Shown piece by piece: positions 51,110 to 59,526 of a stretch of DNA of 64,000 nucleotides. The position numbers and the translations under genes are program-made. Below the pieces are notes generated by a model. It did no database searches, had not been told where the DNA came from, and was given only the letters and a program-made list of their open reading frames with translations. This DNA is from Promicromonospora panici (lineage in GTDB: Bacteria > Actinomycetota > Actinomycetes > Actinomycetales > Cellulomonadaceae), in NCBI RefSeq assembly GCF_900608595.1, contig NZ_UWYY01000016.1, positions 62,001 to 126,000 on the forward strand, read 5' to 3'. Position 1 is the stretch's first letter; every line of letters begins with the position of its first letter.

Positions 51110-51460
51110 CCGGCAGCGATCTGCGCGCGCGCACTCCCGATGCGATGCCGCCCGAGCGGGATCACCAGCGGCGTGCCGCTGCGCGGGTCGCTGATCACGT
51201 CGCACGGCAGGCTGAACACCTCCTCGAGGTCGCCGCGGTCACCACCTCGCCGGGAGTGCCCTCGGTGACGATCCGGCCGTTCTTCATCGCGATGAGGTGG
51301 TCGGCGTAGCGGCAGGCGAGGCTCAGCTCGTGCAGCACCATGACCACCGTCTTGCCGCGGTCGCGGTTGAGGTCGACGAGCAGATCGAGCACCTCGATCT
51401 GGTAGTTGACATCGAGGAACGTCGTCGGTTTGTCAAAGCAAGGCTTCCTTACCGCGACGG
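51110..51460 (-). pseudogene. Truncated, frameshifted siderophore-type ABC transporter ATPase
   Basis: The minus strand encodes FDKPTTFLDVNYQIEVLDLL (Walker B neighbourhood and D-loop), TVVMVLHELSLACRYADHLI (switch His) and GRIVTEGTPGEVVTA, as in FecE/FepC-type ATPases. The expected first 150 residues with Walker A and the ABC signature are missing before about 51455. After GEVVTA the reading frame shifts: EEVFSLPCDVISDPRSGTP continues only in another frame. An inactive remnant, left by a deletion. The 51034-51509 gap holds nothing else besides the terminator. Confidence 0.75.
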
Positions 51461-51509
51461 AATAGTCCGACCTGCACCTGCTATGCGCCGGCCAGCGCTC
51501 TCCGCGCCG

Positions 51510-52421
51510 TCAGCGCACCCGGAACCCGCTGAGGACGGCCCGGGGCTGGCGCGCGAGCACCGGCTCGAGCGCCTCGGCGAGCTCGTGCGGCAGCGGGCGC
51601 TTCCCCGGGTCCTTGTCGAGGCCGGCACCGATGATCTCGACCACCTCGGCCGGCACCGAGCGCGGCATCTCCTCCGGATCGTCGACCAGTTGCGGGAACC
51701 GCGCCGCGACGTCGTCGGACGCCGGATCCCCCGACCGGAACGGCCGATACCCGCAGATTGCGTGGAACAGCGTGGCGCACACGCCCCAGACGTCGCTCGC
51801 GAAGCCGGGACGTCCCGTGGCCGGCGGGTCGCACTGCTCGGGCGCCATGTAGTCGTCGGTGCCGATCGCGTACTCGAGCTCCCGGGCGCTGTCGATCTGC
51901 CGCGCGACGGACAGGTCGATGAGCCGGGCGGGCGAGCCCATGATCACGTTGCTGGGCTTGACGTCCAGGTGGGTCCAGCCCACGCGCCCGAGGTAGTGCA
52001 GCGCGCCGGCGAGCTGGATGCCCAAGGGCAGGTACTGGTGCTCCGGGAGCGGCCCGTACCGGCGTACCAGCGTCGACAGCCGCGGCCCGTCGATGTGCTC
52101 GAGGACCAGGTGCGGCCGGTCGCTCTCGAGCTCGTACCGGAGCGCTCGCACGACGACCGGGTGGTTCACCGCCGCGAGCGCCGTGACCTCGCGCCGGAGC
52201 CCGCGCAGGCTCGTGCGGTCGTCGACCTGGCTCGGCCGCACGACCTTCACGACGACCGGACCGTAGGTGACGTCGTCGAAGGCCAGGTACGCCTCGTAGG
52301 ACGACCCGCCGCCGAGCAGCCGCATCGCGGTCAGCTCGGCGGTGATCGGGTCGCCCTCCGAGAACGCCCAGGACTCTCCGGGCTCGGCGCCCGGCGTCTG
52401 GACAGCCATCGGAACCGTCAT
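51510..52421 (-). CDS. Ser/Thr protein kinase, soluble
   Basis: 303 residues, a single kinase domain without membrane helix. Gly-rich loop LLGGGSSYEAYLA, Lys in VVVKVV, catalytic loop THLDVKPSNVIM, LIDLSVAR in place of DFG, GTDDYMAPEQ (APE-like), DVWGVCATLFHAICGYRPF. The DLS variant retains the metal Asp. It overlaps the preceding secreted-protein gene by four bases, an unusual pairing. Downstream of the Hsp70 operon but behind its own gap of 215 bases. Targets unknown. Confidence 0.88.
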   Translation of the reverse strand: MTVPMAVQTPGAEPGESWAFSEGDPITAELTAMRLLGGGSSYEAYLAFDDVTYGPVVVKVVRPSQVDDRTSLRGLRREVTALAAVNHPVVVRALRYELESDRPHLVLEHIDGPRLSTLVRRYGPLPEHQYLPLGIQLAGALHYLGRVGWTHLDVKPSNVIMGSPARLIDLSVARQIDSARELEYAIGTDDYMAPEQCDPPATGRPGFASDVWGVCATLFHAICGYRPFRSGDPASDDVAARFPQLVDDPEEMPRSVPAEVVEIIGAGLDKDPGKRPLPHELAEALEPVLARQPRAVLSGFRVR

Positions 52422-52792
52422 CGCCGCGTGTCGTTGCGCGTACGGTCGTTGGTGGAGTTGGCGCTCCAGTCGCGGACCAAGCCCTTGCGCGGGCCGTCGG
52501 CGGTCCGGTCCTTCGTCTTGTCACCGCGCGACCGGTCCCTGTCCCGGCTGACCGCGGTGTAGCGGCTGTTGGTGTTGTCGTTGCGCGAGCGGCTGGAGCC
52601 CGTTCCGCGCGTCGACTTGCTGGCGCGGCTGCGGGTCGTCGGGTCGTTGTCGTCGTCGTCCATCGTCACCACGACGCCGGCGAGCGCCTCGGGCCGCTTC
52701 GCGTAGACGTTGTCGGCGACGGCCGGTGCCGTCACGCCGACGAGCCCTGCCATCATGACCCCTGTCAGGCCTACCATCATCGACTTCCTCAT
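52418..52792 (-). CDS. Small secreted Asp/Arg/Ser-rich protein of unknown function
   Basis: 124 residues. Signal peptide MRKSMMVGLTGVMMAGLVGV ending near APAVA. The mature part starts NVYAKRPEALAGVVVTMDDD, then becomes a low-complexity stretch rich in Arg, Ser, Asp, Asn and Thr to the C-terminus, with no predicted fold. Its 3' end overlaps the kinase start (ATGA). The tail has many Ser/Thr but lies outside the membrane, so it is not an obvious substrate of a cytosolic kinase. I do not recognise the family. Confidence 0.7.
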   Translation of the reverse strand: MRKSMMVGLTGVMMAGLVGVTAPAVADNVYAKRPEALAGVVVTMDDDDNDPTTRSRASKSTRGTGSSRSRNDNTNSRYTAVSRDRDRSRGDKTKDRTADGPRKGLVRDWSANSTNDRTRNDTRR

Positions 52793-53007
52793 GGTCTACA
52801 CCCCTTCGTGTCGTGCCGGCGGGCGCCGGCTTGTTCTAGACAACACGCGGGTGGTGAGCCGCCGATGAGACGAGCGTGAGAGACCTCTCATGAGCCGCCG
52901 ACGACAGGGCCGTCCCAGCTCCGGTACGGCATCGGCAGGACGTCCGGCGCGGCCTCGGGCGTCCGGTGCTCGTGGTTCACGTGCTCCGAAGCCAGGAGCG
53001 CCTTCGG
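52793..53007. promoter_or_regulatory. Promoter region of the secreted-protein/kinase pair
   Basis: A 215-base gap after the OmpA-like gene. It contains the dyad TGAGAG-AC-CTCTCA (52877-52890) and nearby TGAGA copies in the same area. The gap suggests the pair is transcribed separately from the Hsp70 operon. No strong terminator hairpin was found after the OmpA-like stop, so read-through is possible. Confidence 0.4.
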
Positions 53008-53991
53008 TCATCGCCGTGCCGGCTCGGTCACCCCGATCGTCAGCGTCACCGTCTGGTTGCGGGTGCGGCCCGCCGCGTCCGTGTTCGGGTACGGCGGAGC
53101 GACGTCGCCGCTGGTGGCGACGTCGACCGAGCTCAGCGGCAGCGTGGCCCCGTCCGCGACGACCTCGGCGGCCGCCAGCGCACGCGCCAGCCCGACGGCG
53201 GCGTTGTCCGCGTACGGCCCGCCCTGGACGGGTGCCGTGTCACTGGTGTGGCCCACGACCGTCACGTCGAGATCGGCCGCCGCGCCGGCGCGCCCGAGGA
53301 GTTCGCCGACGTCCGCGAGCGCCGCACGGCCGTCGTCGGACATCTCGGCGCCGCCGGCCAGGAACACCGCCTCCCGAAACGTGACGGTGAGGGCGGCGCC
53401 GTCGGCCTGGACGGTCCACCGCGGGTCGTCGAGGGCGGCGCGGACCGAGCGCAGGCTCTCTGCAGGGTGCGTGCCGTCGGACCGCAGGTCGCCGATCTCG
53501 TCGCGCAGACCCGTCACCTGGCCGTGCAGGCTCGCCAGCTCGGCCAGGACCTCGGCGTCCCGAGGGGGCGCCGCGGCCACGGGCCGGGGCGCGAGCGACC
53601 AGCCGGCTGCCACACCTCCCCCGGCCAGCAGGAGTGCGGCGATGGCGACGCCGGCCCGTGGTCCGAGCCTGGACCGCCGGGCGGACCAGGTCTCCCGGAT
53701 CCGACGGCGTCCGGCGTGGGCGCCCGCGTGGTCGGGGTCGAGCCGCTCGACGCGCGCCCACGCCTTGTCGGCGGCGACCAGGTCACCCTGCTGGGCGTGG
53801 ACGCGCGCGAGGAGGTCGAGCACGTCGACCTCGGTGCTGTCCGGGCCGGCGAACTCGTCGAGCGCCCGGCGGGCGGAGTCGTAGAAGCCGGCGCGGGCGA
53901 GGCGCGCGGCGTCCGCCGTGGCGCGGGCCGCGTTCGCCGTCGCGCGTGTGGCATCCGCTGCGGCGCGCGCGGTCGGAGCGGTGGCGCTCAT
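53008..53991 (-). CDS. Membrane protein with TPR-like N-terminus and OmpA/MotB-type C-terminal domain
   Basis: 327 residues. Residues about 25-100 look like TPR-type helices (LARAGFYDSARRALDEFAG, then LARVHAQQGDLVAADKAWAR). A membrane helix near 113-133 (GVAIAALLLAGGGVAAGWSL) is followed by a short coiled coil and an OmpA-like domain (200-327) with LDVTVVGHTSDTAPVQGG and NAAVGLARALAAAEVV, keeping the Asp and Arg that contact peptidoglycan in the family. Topology would put the helices in the cytosol and the OmpA domain outside, linking the operon to the cell wall. The ATG overlaps the Hsp70 stop by four bases. Confidence 0.82.
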   Translation of the reverse strand: MSATAPTARAAADATRATANAARATADAARLARAGFYDSARRALDEFAGPDSTEVDVLDLLARVHAQQGDLVAADKAWARVERLDPDHAGAHAGRRRIRETWSARRSRLGPRAGVAIAALLLAGGGVAAGWSLAPRPVAAAPPRDAEVLAELASLHGQVTGLRDEIGDLRSDGTHPAESLRSVRAALDDPRWTVQADGAALTVTFREAVFLAGGAEMSDDGRAALADVGELLGRAGAAADLDVTVVGHTSDTAPVQGGPYADNAAVGLARALAAAEVVADGATLPLSSVDVATSGDVAPPYPNTDAAGRTRNQTVTLTIGVTEPARR

Positions 53992-56504
53992 CGGTTGCCC
54001 TCCGCCCGCAGGACGCCGCCGTTCGCCGAGCCGGCCACCGGCTCCGGCTGGACCGACACGTACTTCCGGAGCCGGGCGTTGACGCTCTGGAGGCGGCCGA
54101 GGTCGCCGGTCGCCGTCGCGGTGCGGCCCTCGGCGAGCAGGCGTGCGACGTCGGGCCGCGGGTCCCCGCCGAGATCGCTCTCGTAGCCGGAGAACACTAT
54201 CGCCGCCCGGTCGGCCGTCGGGATCGCCCGGTGCACGATCGACCACGCCTCGTCGGTGCGCCGCTCGATGACCGCCTTGTCGCCGTCTGCGATGGCGATG
54301 TCCATCTCGGCCTTGATCTTCGCGAGCTCGGCCTGGAGCTCGCGCGCGCCGTAGGCGGCCACGATCTCCTCGGCGCTGGCGACCGCGTGCCGGCCCTCGT
54401 CGGCGAGCTTGGGCAGGTCCAGCAGGTTCTGCGCCTCGTCGAGCGCCGAGTCCGCCTCCAGGAGCCGGTCGTTGCAGGTCGCCACGGCGTCCTGGTCGAC
54501 GGCGGCCTGGTGCAGCAGGCGGTCGACCTCGCCGATGAAGCCGTCGGCGTCGAACCGGTCCAGGCCGGCGTCCGCCTCGGTCGCGTTCAGCTGCGCGGCT
54601 TGCTCCCGGAGCTCGTCGTACCGGCGGCCCAGCGCCGCGCGCCGGGACCTCAGCTCCGCGACGGACGGGAGCAGGGGCCGGGTCCGGTCGACGTGGATGG
54701 GGAACTCCTCGTCGAGCAGCACCACGTACACCGACGCGGCGGTGAACTGGAAGCTCGCGTCGATGGTCACCTCCACCTCGACCTCGCTGCCGACGGGCAG
54801 GTCGCGGGTGATGTCCTCGGGCCGCAGGTCGAGACGCCCGACCACGGTGTTGCGGTCGGCGCGGGCGTGCTCGCCCTCCAGGATCGGGATGCTCACGACC
54901 CCGCCGGAGGACTTGCTGATCGCCACCGAGGTGCGCAGGCCGTGGGCCCGTCCGGTGCGGGGCAGCTCGACGTTCTTCTCGACCAGCGCCTGCACGGTGT
55001 TGTCCGCCAGCCCGACGCCGACGGTGTGGCTCGCCCGCGCGGCGGCGTCCCCCATGCCCGACCGGTGGTTGTAGGTGAAGGTCGGCTGGTCCGTCGGCAC
55101 CTCGCTGCCTGCCGGGTCGCGGAGCGTCACCGTGATCGTGTGCACGGCGTTCCCCCGGGCCTCCAGCCGCATGCGGAACGTGCCGTCGCCGGACAGCTCG
55201 ATCCGGCCGCTGTTCCACGCCGAGTCCATGGTCTGTTCCATGGTGGTGTTGCGCAGCTCGATGCTCCAGCCGGACCAGTCGCGGACCTCCGGCGAATCGG
55301 CCCGGCCGCCGACCAGCGGGTCGTCGTCCAGCCCGGCCGCGGGGTAGTCGAGGTTGAGCCGCACCGTGCCGGGGTCGACGTCCCGGTCGCGGCGGATCTC
55401 CTCGGGCACCCGCCGCGTCGCGGCATAGATGGCGGCGCCACGCGCGACCACCGTGATCGGGTCCTGGCTGTGGTCGAGCGGGATCCCTAGGTCGGTCTCC
55501 AGCATCTCGCGCACGAGCGTCATCTGGGAGGTGCCGCCCACGAGCAGCACCCGGTCGACGTCCTGCGGACCGAGCCCCGCCCCGGACAGCGCCAGCCGGC
55601 AGTGCCGGATCGACGCCTCGACCAGGCTGCGGGCGGCCCGGTCCAGGTCGGCGCGCGTCAGGGTGTGCGTGAGCTCGATCGTCTCGCCCTCGACCTCGAG
55701 GTCCTCCTCGATCGTCACCTCGGGCTGTACCGACAGCTCGATCTTCGCGGTCTCGGCCAGGCGCTTGAGCTTGGCGAGGGCTTTTCGCGTCCGTGGGTTG
55801 TCCCGGGTCACCGTGCTCGCCGGGTGGGCGGCGCGCACAGCGGGCAGCAGCTCGTCGTCCACCAGCGCCCAGTCGACCCGCTTGCCGCCCAGCGAGTTGT
55901 CCCCGGCGTGGTTGACCACGGTGAACTCGCCGTCCTCGATCTTGACCACGGCGGCGTCGAAAGTGCCGCCGCCGAAGTCGTACACGAGCCAGAACGCTTT
56001 CGCGGGCGGCTCGTCCAGCTCGGACAGGTACGCCCACGCCGCCGCCGTCGGCTCCTGCAGCAGCGTCGCCGACGGGATTCCCGCCAGCTCCGCGGCCTTC
56101 ATGGTGGCCGCCGTCTGGTCGACGGTGAACGCCGCGGGCACGGTGATCACCGCGGTCTCCATCCGCTCCCCCGCGAGCTCGACGTTGCCGCGCATGGCCA
56201 TGAGCACCTGCGCCGACAGCTCCTCGGGCGTCATGGTGCGGCCCGATGCCTCGAAGAGCATGTCCCGGTCGCGCCGGCCCATCCGGAGCTTGAACTCGGC
56301 GACGGTGTTGCCCGGGTCCGCCACCACCTGGTCGGCCGCGGTCTGACCCACCCGGACGTTCCCAGACCTGCCCACGTGCACGACCGACGGCGTGAACTCG
56401 GCGCCCCGGGCGGTGCGCAGGATCTGCGCCGTCGAGCCGCTCCCCACCGCCACCGCGCTGTTGGTGGTGCCCAGGTCGATCCCGAAGTCGATGTTGTCAC
56501 GCAT
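53988..56504 (-). CDS. Large Hsp70-family protein (not housekeeping DnaK)
   Basis: 838 residues, longer than DnaK (about 620). The ATPase domain is intact: DFGIDLGTTNSAVAV, VYDFGGGTFDAAVV, LLVGGTSQMTLVREML. Linker and beta domain follow from about 390; the usual Ile/Val-rich DnaK linker motif is not obvious, and the substrate-binding region (about 480-600) is divergent. A long helical C-terminal part (about 620-838, LRSRRAALGRRYDELREQAA and AELAKIKAEMDIAIADGDKA) suggests coiled-coil assembly. It overlaps the GrpE-like gene by eight bases and the OmpA-like gene by four. A dedicated client or membrane assembly is likely. Confidence 0.92.
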   Translation of the reverse strand: MRDNIDFGIDLGTTNSAVAVGSGSTAQILRTARGAEFTPSVVHVGRSGNVRVGQTAADQVVADPGNTVAEFKLRMGRRDRDMLFEASGRTMTPEELSAQVLMAMRGNVELAGERMETAVITVPAAFTVDQTAATMKAAELAGIPSATLLQEPTAAAWAYLSELDEPPAKAFWLVYDFGGGTFDAAVVKIEDGEFTVVNHAGDNSLGGKRVDWALVDDELLPAVRAAHPASTVTRDNPRTRKALAKLKRLAETAKIELSVQPEVTIEEDLEVEGETIELTHTLTRADLDRAARSLVEASIRHCRLALSGAGLGPQDVDRVLLVGGTSQMTLVREMLETDLGIPLDHSQDPITVVARGAAIYAATRRVPEEIRRDRDVDPGTVRLNLDYPAAGLDDDPLVGGRADSPEVRDWSGWSIELRNTTMEQTMDSAWNSGRIELSGDGTFRMRLEARGNAVHTITVTLRDPAGSEVPTDQPTFTYNHRSGMGDAAARASHTVGVGLADNTVQALVEKNVELPRTGRAHGLRTSVAISKSSGGVVSIPILEGEHARADRNTVVGRLDLRPEDITRDLPVGSEVEVEVTIDASFQFTAASVYVVLLDEEFPIHVDRTRPLLPSVAELRSRRAALGRRYDELREQAAQLNATEADAGLDRFDADGFIGEVDRLLHQAAVDQDAVATCNDRLLEADSALDEAQNLLDLPKLADEGRHAVASAEEIVAAYGARELQAELAKIKAEMDIAIADGDKAVIERRTDEAWSIVHRAIPTADRAAIVFSGYESDLGGDPRPDVARLLAEGRTATATGDLGRLQSVNARLRKYVSVQPEPVAGSANGGVLRAEGNR

Positions 56505-57120
56505 GGTGCTGCCCTCTTTCCTGGTCGTCGTCCTGGCTGTCGTTCGGGCCGTCGGCCGGGCTGCCGTTCGGCTGGCCGTTCTGCACCGGCACGCTCACGA
56601 TCACCTCCGCCTCCTGGATGACCCGCCCCGAGCGCTTCACGGTCGGCCGCACGGTCTCCGTGATGGTCGGGCCGGTCACGGCCGGGTCCTCCTCGTGCGC
56701 CAGGACCACCAGCTCGAGCCCCAGCACGTACGGCTGCCCGTCGTGGTCGTGGGCGGTGATGCCGGCGGACCCGAGGTGGTCGGCGGCGCCGGCCAGGTGC
56801 TTGCCCGCCATCCGGACCGCCCGGTCGGGCCGCTCCTTCGCCCGGGGGCCGGACAACCGCCGGTGGGCGCGCCACACCTCGGTCGCGACCTGCGCGGCGG
56901 CGTCGTCGGACAGGTCCGTGGGGTTTCCGGCTGCCCACACCTCCTGCGTGCCCGACGGCGTATCGGTCACCCGGGCGGACGGCGTCGCCTCGTCCGTCTG
57001 CACCGCGGGCTCGGGCGACGGCGGTGCGGGCTCGTGCGACGGCGCGTCCGCGACGGGGCCGATCCGGAACTCGGGCGGGAAGCGCCGCTGGCGCCATCCG
57101 GCCATGACCTCGGAACTCAT
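56497..57120 (-). CDS. GrpE-like protein
   Basis: 207 residues. The C-terminal beta domain resembles GrpE: VRPTVKRSGRVIQEAEVIVS followed by VPV and a charged tail. The N-terminal part is Pro/Glu/Ser-rich, and the long GrpE coiled coil is not clear, only a helical segment (LSDDAAAQVATEVWRAHRRL). It may therefore be a divergent exchange factor for the adjacent Hsp70. ATG with AAGGAG five bases upstream; the start shares one base with the preceding stop (TGATG). Function inferred from context and the C-terminal motif. Confidence 0.65.
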   Translation of the reverse strand: MSSEVMAGWRQRRFPPEFRIGPVADAPSHEPAPPSPEPAVQTDEATPSARVTDTPSGTQEVWAAGNPTDLSDDAAAQVATEVWRAHRRLSGPRAKERPDRAVRMAGKHLAGAADHLGSAGITAHDHDGQPYVLGLELVVLAHEEDPAVTGPTITETVRPTVKRSGRVIQEAEVIVSVPVQNGQPNGSPADGPNDSQDDDQERGQHHA

Positions 57121-58646
57121 CAGGTCTCCTTCGCGGTTGCGATGACTATCGAAACGGTGAGTGCGGCGAGAGTGAGCCATTCCGTCGGCCCACCGAGCCA
57201 GGCCGTGACCAGCCAGGTCAGGCCGGCCGGCAGCAGGAGGAGCCAGAAGTGGAGGCCGTCACCGAAGCCGGACAAGAACGTCGACGCATAAAAGGCCACG
57301 ATCAGCGCGCCGGCGGCGAACCAGAACCACGGCAGGCCGAGCGCGGCGGCGCCGAGGCCGATCCCGGCTGCGGGAACAGGGCCGAGCACGAGCAGGCCGC
57401 CCCAGAGGCCGAGGCCTTCGATCCAGAGCATGACGTGGAACACTCCGTCGACCAGACGAGCCACCCACGGGTGAAGACGATCTCGCGGAGACGCGGACAC
57501 GGGGCGACCCGCGCTGGATGTCGCCCCGATCGATCCGGCTCCACCGCGACCGCCGGGGAGAGAGACACCTGACCTGCGCGCGGCCTCCGTCGCCTCGTTC
57601 AGACGGCGAATGGCGTACTCGATCCTGCTGTACTCCGCGAGGTTCTTGTCCACCAGCTCGGTGGTCCGGGGCGTCGAGGCATACACCCGCGCAAGTGCGA
57701 GGAGGCCCATCACGTCGCGGAAGCCCTGTGTCTCCCCGCCCAACGCGGCGGCATGCTCGTTCGCGTAGGCGACCACGCAGTTGTTGGTGGTGAGCGCGAC
57801 CTGGTCGCGGTGACTCCGCGCCAGCTCGTCGTCCTCCCCGAGGAGGGCCGTCAGTGCTCGCAGACGCGGGTGTGCGGTGTCCAGGAGCGTGCGCGCCGCG
57901 CTCATCCCCGAACGTGTCGGATCGCCCGAGCGGGCGGTACGGCACGCGGCCTCCATCTCGTCCAGCAGCGGCTGGGCGGCGGCCCGGAGCGTCCGGGTGA
58001 CGTCGTCGGCGTCGAAGCCCGCCTCGCGCACCGCACGCACCAGCCGCCCCGCGGTCCCAGGCGATGTGCGGGCCTCCCGCGCCGCGACTCCCGCCGCCAC
58101 GCTGACGACGTGCAGCTGGAGCCGCTGCCGCAGCGTCCGGACCAGGGCGACGGTCACGCGCGGGTCGTCGATCTCGGTGACCCGCCGCCGCGCCTGCGCC
58201 CAGGTCGCCTCGGACCGCATCGCTTCCGCCCACGACCGCAGGCCCTTGCGCCAGCCCGCCCAGGCCGTCTCCGTCAGGACGGTGCCTCGCTCGGTCGTGC
58301 CCTCGAGCGCCCGGCACAACAGGCGCACCGCCTCGGCCCGGGCGTTCAGCCCGGCGTCACCCGCCCACAACAGCTCGTGCACCAGCCGCGCCACCGGGTC
58401 CTGCAGCACCTCGAACGCGGCGCGCAGCTCCACCGGATCCGTCGACGGCGGCAGCGGGGCACCTGCGGCGTCCGGCGGCAGGTAGTACGCGTTTCGGCTC
58501 TCCTCCTTCGCGCGGCGCACCTGGCGCGGCGTCGCGTCGGTCGCGAGACCTGTCACGCGGAACGCGTTCTTCCGGAAGAGGTCGTGACCCTTCAGCGCGT
58601 CCAGCACCCGGTCGATCTCGCGAGCGGCCTCCGTGGTCCCGGTCAT
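57120..58646 (-). CDS. Membrane protein with degenerate J-like N-terminus (paralogue 2)
   Basis: 508 residues. Residues about 10-85 (DRVLDALKGHDLFRKNAFRV, TPRQVRRAKEESRNAYYLPP, ELRAAFEVLQDPVARLVHEL) look like a J-domain-style helical module, but the HPD tripeptide needed to stimulate Hsp70 is absent. A long helical middle follows (to about 380), then four to five membrane helices at the C-terminus (LWGGLLVLGPVPAAGIGLGA and onward). The same N-terminal module occurs in the gene at 59527-60780. ATGA overlap with the kinase, TGATG with the GrpE-like gene. It could anchor the chaperone at the membrane. Confidence 0.8.
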   Translation of the reverse strand: MTGTTEAAREIDRVLDALKGHDLFRKNAFRVTGLATDATPRQVRRAKEESRNAYYLPPDAAGAPLPPSTDPVELRAAFEVLQDPVARLVHELLWAGDAGLNARAEAVRLLCRALEGTTERGTVLTETAWAGWRKGLRSWAEAMRSEATWAQARRRVTEIDDPRVTVALVRTLRQRLQLHVVSVAAGVAAREARTSPGTAGRLVRAVREAGFDADDVTRTLRAAAQPLLDEMEAACRTARSGDPTRSGMSAARTLLDTAHPRLRALTALLGEDDELARSHRDQVALTTNNCVVAYANEHAAALGGETQGFRDVMGLLALARVYASTPRTTELVDKNLAEYSRIEYAIRRLNEATEAARRSGVSLPGGRGGAGSIGATSSAGRPVSASPRDRLHPWVARLVDGVFHVMLWIEGLGLWGGLLVLGPVPAAGIGLGAAALGLPWFWFAAGALIVAFYASTFLSGFGDGLHFWLLLLPAGLTWLVTAWLGGPTEWLTLAALTVSIVIATAKET

Positions 58647-59515
58647 GCCGTCTCCCGTTCCTGTGTCGGGTCCCGCCAGCGCTCCAGCTCGGCCAGGAGC
58701 GCCATCGCATTCGGGATGCGCCGGCGCGGCTCTGGCTCCAGGGCACGCAGTACTATCCCTTCGAGCTCCCCGTCGACGTCGCGGTTGAAGCGCGACGGCG
58801 CCACAGGCGGCTCGCGCAGCGCCGCGCCGTACACCGTGAACGAGATGTCGCGGTAGGGCAGGACGTCGGTCAGCAGCTGGTAGGCGAGCACGCCCACCGA
58901 GTAGACGTCGGCGGCCGTCGAGGAGCCCAGGCCGAACCGGAGCGCCTCGGGCGCCATGAACGCGAGCGTGCCCTCGCCGCTGGTCAGGCCGGTCCCGGGA
59001 TCGGTGCGCCGGGCCAGCCCGAAGTCACCGATCCGCACCCGCAGCCCGCGCTGGTCCTGCCCGACCAGGATGTTCCACGGCGTCAGGTCGCGATGGACGA
59101 TCGGCGGGTCCTCCCGGTGCGCCATCGTGAGGCCGGCACATACCTGGGTCAGGACCTCGACGGCGTCGGCCACCGGGACCGTGCCTGACGTGTGCGACGT
59201 CCGGTAGTCGTCGAGGTTGCCGCCCGCGACGTACTCCATGGTGAACCAGCCGCGTTCGCCGGACGGCGTCGTCACGGTGCCGGCGTCGAAGACGCGCACC
59301 ACGTTCGGGTGCCCGATCCGGGACAGCAGCACGGCCTCGCCGAGCAGCCGGTGAGTCTCGGCGAGGGTGCCGACCTTCCGGAGCACCTTCATCGCCAGCC
59401 GCCCCAGGATCGCGTGCCGCACCCGGTACACCTCGGAGTAAGCGCCCTGGCCGAGCAGGCGCTCGACGACGTACGAGCCGCCGGTGACGTGCTGATCCGT
59501 GCTGAGCAGACCCAT
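58643..59515 (-). CDS. Ser/Thr protein kinase inside the Hsp70 operon
   Basis: 290 residues, kinase domain only, no membrane helix or PASTA. LLGQGAYSEVYRVRH (Gly loop), LAMKVLRKV (Lys), IVHRDLTPWNILVG (catalytic loop, with Thr in place of the usual Lys after HRDL), IGDFGLARR, TLAFMAPEAL and DVYSVGVLAYQLLTDVLPY are in order. All catalytic residues except the Lys-to-Thr change are kept. ATG at 59515 follows GAGGAGGG. Located between the two J-like paralogues with an ATGA overlap to the second. It may phosphorylate members of the complex. Confidence 0.92.
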   Translation of the reverse strand: MGLLSTDQHVTGGSYVVERLLGQGAYSEVYRVRHAILGRLAMKVLRKVGTLAETHRLLGEAVLLSRIGHPNVVRVFDAGTVTTPSGERGWFTMEYVAGGNLDDYRTSHTSGTVPVADAVEVLTQVCAGLTMAHREDPPIVHRDLTPWNILVGQDQRGLRVRIGDFGLARRTDPGTGLTSGEGTLAFMAPEALRFGLGSSTAADVYSVGVLAYQLLTDVLPYRDISFTVYGAALREPPVAPSRFNRDVDGELEGIVLRALEPEPRRRIPNAMALLAELERWRDPTQERETA

Positions 59516-59526
59516 GGGTGCCCTCC

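Noticed and set aside
53008-53991. Zorya-type defence component (ZorB-like OmpA/MotB domain)
   Set aside because: Zorya needs a MotA-like ZorA partner plus helicase/nuclease genes; none are present and the neighbours are chaperone genes.
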